Assembly (NCBI GenBank): GCA_905178155.1
Contig: CAJINV010000004.1
Location: 1,518,784 to 1,582,783 of the forward strand
Direction: 5' to 3'
Source of the DNA: Amoebophrya sp. A120
Lineage: Eukaryota > Sar > Dinophyceae > Syndiniales > Amoebophryaceae
Length of the DNA: 64,000 nt
The position numbers were made by a program, and so were the translations under genes. Below, piece by piece: positions 61,084 through 64,000 of this stretch; the first letter of the stretch is position 1, and each line of letters begins with the position of its first letter. A model generated the notes under the pieces. That model was not told where the DNA came from, made no database searches, and was given only the letters and a program-made list of their open reading frames with translations.

Positions 61084-64000
61084 ATGCCTTCTGATTGCGT
61101 TGTTGCTCCCCCGTCTTTGTTGCTCTCCGCCGAGCGGGGCAGCGTCGTGACGGATCTGGCCCTGCATCCTGCCGAAAGCAACCTCCTCGCGACCGCGTAT
61201 GCCGAGGGAAAAGTGGCGGTCACTCTGGCGCCGCGGAACCACGCTGGAAGGGATTCTTCCGCAGCGGGAATAGGGGTGCAATGGAAGGCACACGAAGATT
61301 ATGGGAGAGAAGTGCACAAGACCTCGGGCGGCTTTTTCTCTCTTCCTCATAACATAAATTACGATATAATTTCTATGATCTGCGAAAAGAAATAAAGCAC
61401 CACACCATTTCGGGCAAGCGAAATGCTTCTCCACCTGCACGATTTTAAGTTATAAATCCACACACAACTGCGAGGCTGGTGCTGTTTGATATTGATTCCA
61501 GAAGAAGACGATCGCCTCTCGTCATGCAGGCAGAAGTGAAACGAACGAAAGAATGAATCGAAAAGTTGGTTAGTAGTTTTGCCATTAATTTACAAGTTTC
61601 GGTTCGAATCTTTATCTTGTGCTCGAACGGTAAAATGGATTATGCACTCCCTCCATACGGGCAACGCATGGGACAATCCGGTTCGGTGCTGCTGGCACGA
61701 CGCCGTAGCGGCTACGGGAGCAACTTCGTTAGGAACAACTGCATCGGCGGACTTTTTTGGTCAAGAACATCAGAGCAGCGCGCCGCTGCTCGTTACGACG
61801 GGCGGCGGTGCGGTAAAGGCGTGGTCGCTGGGAAAGGTACTGGACAGGCTACGGCGATATGATGCGGGCGGTCGCCGGGAGATCGGGCGGCGCGGCATGG
61901 GAGTCGAAGAGCTTTCTTCCACCAGAACTAGCAGTGCTGTGCACCGGAACTACCCTCCCCGCTGCGCGTCCACAATTTCGCTGCGACCCGTGTGGAGTGT
62001 GAGACTGGCACAGCAGGAGTCCGCTCCTGGTCGCCAGGATCCTGTGGCCGGAACTACCCTGGGAGCGGGTGGTGCATCAAGATTTTCCGCAGGTGGTACT
62101 AACAAGTTGCACCAACGATTTCGCTCGCTGTACTGCACCTCGCTTGCGGCCGGTTCCGAATCGGTAGCTGTGGGAGACAGCTGGGGCCGGGTGTCGGTTA
62201 TCGACATCGCCCGAGGGTTATCAAATGCAAGAAATATGTCTGGGTCTGGAACATGGCAACTGGTCATGCCAGATCTGGATCATGCGAAAAATCTGTGTTG
62301 CAGGATTACCAAAAGCTGGCCACTTTTGACCAAGTTGACATGGGGTTTCTCATGCAGAATAGGCATGACAGAGCCAGAGGTCTCATAGGATCTGTCATGC
62401 GAGGTGGTAGGTTCTGCATTCTAGACCTCATGCGTCATGTACCAACTGCATGACAAGTTTGCGTCTTTCCAGACCCAGACATATTTGCAATGCATAAGCG
62501 TGTCGCCTCGCGGTGTTCGACGCGCACGTGCAACCCGTCTCCGGGATCGCGTTTTGCCCCGAGGAAAGTGGGACGACGACCACAAGCGCCACCACCGATA
62601 TCAAGTGCAAACATGTCTGGGTCCCATGCTAAGTGCAAACATGTCTGGACACTTGTCATGCTAAGTAATACATGAATGACACAATGACTAGAGTACGCAG
62701 CCAAGCATGACAGATTTTTGAGCGGTCTTGTGGTGCGTAACACTCATGAGCAACTGCGCTTTTTCATCATGACACAGAAACATCACTGCTATTCCGCAAC
62801 ACACATATACAGAGTTTGGGAGTACTATGCGAGTCCAGCATTACAAATCTCGCAAAAATCTTGTTCCAGACACAGTCGTATTTGCACTTGGTAGCCGAAC
62901 TACAGATGGCGCAATTTTTTGGCCCGCTGGAGAGGCTAGCGACCGTGGGGTTTGACGGGAAGGTCAGAATATGGAGGTAAGACAACTTCGCATTTTTTCC
63001 TTTGCCATCAGGAACATTCAGATAGTATAGTACTCACATCTGCGAAGAAAAACGCCTCGGTCAACATACCCACATAGTACTACCGCATTTCTCGTGCTGA
63101 TTGAAAAAAAACCTTTTCTTCTTCCAGGCCAACCGGCGTGGTAGCAGCACCGGGCGGCTTTGCGGGTGCTCCGTCCGTTTCCGGTCTGCAACAAGGTATC
63201 CAATATAGACATCGGTCTGGGTAGAAGTGTTCTGAAAAAAGACTGCAAGACTTGTTGATGTAATGATGACCTGGCGCCATCGCCAATGCCATGCGACTGC
63301 GTGTGGTCTTTTTCTTTTTCGCAGGACAACTTTGATCTTCAGAACGTCCCAAGAATCATGTCATGTCAGTTTGCAATGCATACAAGGAATAAAGTTTGAG
63401 CCGCAACACCAGCTGGCGTATGTGCAGGAACTTGTGGATGACAACGAGAACGATCCCATGAGCACAGCTGCAAAAACCTCCCCCTCCCAAGTTGTAGGCA
63501 GCAACTCCCAGCAAAGTCGGCACCATCGCACGCTGCTCGCTGTGGCGTGGCACCGGTTTGGGGCGGATGACTGTGTTATCAAATGTAAAAATGTCTGGGT
63601 CTGGCATGGTTAGAACTTGTGATGCAAACTCTGGAGGACACAAAAATTTGTGTTGCATGAGCGCCAAAAGCTGTCCATTTCTTGGCACACAAGTAGGAAG
63701 TTTCTCATGCGGGACAGGCATCATGAGGCGTGCTCAAAACCTGTGATGCTTTTGCCTGCATCATACGCCATTTGCGTGATCCGAAATATGCATGACAAAT
63801 CTCGCAATCTTCCAGACCCAGACATTTTTACATTTCATATGTGTGGCCGTCGGAGGGTACGGCGGAAAACTCCGATTTCTGGCCTTCAACGCAGAGAAGG
63901 GGTGGCATTTTGTCCAAGACACGGCTCGTCCTGACGAGGGCGCTTTATTGGATCAGGAACTACTACACGGAAAAACAACGAAGATGGAGCAGGAGCAAAA
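61084..64000 (+). CDS. Gene I: WD40-repeat protein, 3' end outside window
   Basis: Exons 61084-61299, 61658-62218, 62497-62598, 62894-62976, 63128-63196, 63383-63576, 63840 onward. WD40-type strands recur: SVVTDLALHPAESNLLATAY, LVTTGGGAVKAWSLGKVLD, SLAAGSESVAVGDSWGRVSV, HVQPVSGIAFCPEE, ERLATVGFDGKVRIWR and LLAVAWHRFGADDCVAVGGY. At least five blades of a beta-propeller are visible, so it is probably a scaffold in a protein complex. Which complex cannot be told. Start ATG at 61084 follows CACGCC. Loops are long and Gly/Thr/Ser-rich. All visible joins except the first are fixed by TSDs or GT-AG sites. Confidence 0.85.
61300..61657. mobile_element. IE6 introner in gene I
   Basis: 358 bp, from TATGGGAGAGAAGTGCAC to TTATGCACTCCCTCCATA. 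No clear TSD. Confidence 0.7.
62219..62496. mobile_element. IE1 introner in gene I
   Basis: 278 bp. TSD AGGGT/AGCGT. The join reads IARACRLAVFD. Interior is the reverse complement of 54907. Confidence 0.9.
62599..62893. mobile_element. IE1 introner in gene I
   Basis: 295 bp, from TATCAAGTGCAAACATGTCT to GTATTTGCACTTGGTA. TSD ACCGA/GCCGA. GTGCAAACATGTCTGG occurs twice near its 5' end (62603 and 62633), as if one element end was duplicated. Confidence 0.9.
62977..63127 (+). other. Canonical GT-AG intron in gene I
   Basis: 151 bp, GTAAGACAAC to TTTTCTTCTTCCAG, with a pyrimidine tract before the acceptor. No TIR or TSD. Confidence 0.9.
63197..63382. mobile_element. Short IE1 introner in gene I
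   Basis: 186 bp, from TATCCAATATAGACATC to CAGTTTGCAATGCATA. Perfect TSD CAAGG. Confidence 0.87.
63577..63839. mobile_element. IE1 introner in gene I
   Basis: 263 bp. Perfect TSD TGTGT. Confidence 0.94.

Noticed and set aside
1-64000. tRNA, rRNA or spliceosomal RNA genes
   Set aside because: None recognised by eye on either strand.

Overview
The window looks like nuclear DNA of a eukaryotic alveolate. The best match I know is the dinoflagellate parasite Amoebophrya (Syndiniales), because the genes are packed with short transposon-like introns ('introners') carrying terminal inverted repeats (TIRs) and 5-bp target-site duplications (TSDs). That assignment is inference from general knowledge, not from a search. 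About 80 introners can be delimited by eye. They fall into families named here by their 5' ends: IE1 (TATCAAATGCAAAAATGTCT, with a GGGTCTGG motif just inside), IE2 (TATCCTGTGTAAAAACGTCC), IE3 (TATCAAAATGAAAAATCCCC), IE4 (TATC...A-rich tract plus a private palindrome, e.g. TATCCCACAGAAAAAAGC), IE6 (an AGTGCAC core, e.g. TACGAAAGTGCACGAC) and IE7 (TATGGCGTTCTCAAATGTTA). The 3' end is the reverse complement, usually ending GATA or CATA. Removing the element plus one TSD copy restores reading frames again and again. Only a few introns are ordinary GT-AG introns. Exon joins were made by hand and can be a few bases off.

Layout, all on the + strand unless stated. Gene A (before 1 to 6516) is an unrecognised coiled-coil and low-complexity protein in many exons. 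6517-9803 is duplicated upstream sequence with a truncated first exon at 8508. Gene B (9804-18125) and gene C (22027-36186) are tandem paralogues encoding large secreted, cysteine-rich, single-pass membrane proteins. C has a duplicated ectodomain module and extra tail exons. Between them lie a possible small secreted-protein gene (19593-20635) and a 1.1-kb segment flanked by a perfect 72-bp direct repeat. Gene C carries a 2.8-kb introner holding a further TIR element with a 99-bp minisatellite.

Gene E (37605-41374) is a cold-shock-domain protein with a Lys/Gly tail. 41375-44100 holds weak candidates, including a minus-strand membrane protein. Gene D (about 44105-46041) is an unrecognised membrane protein. 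Gene F (47012-55334) is a PF03407-type nucleotide-sugar transferase with a C-terminal coiled coil. Gene G (56199-56771) is a small secreted protein. Gene H (58060-60055) has an ankyrin-like end. Gene I (61084 to beyond 64000) is a WD40-repeat protein.

The genes do not form one pathway. The unifying theme is introner invasion. Comparing B with C shows filled and empty sites for the same introner positions, so these introns were inserted into existing exons after the duplication.
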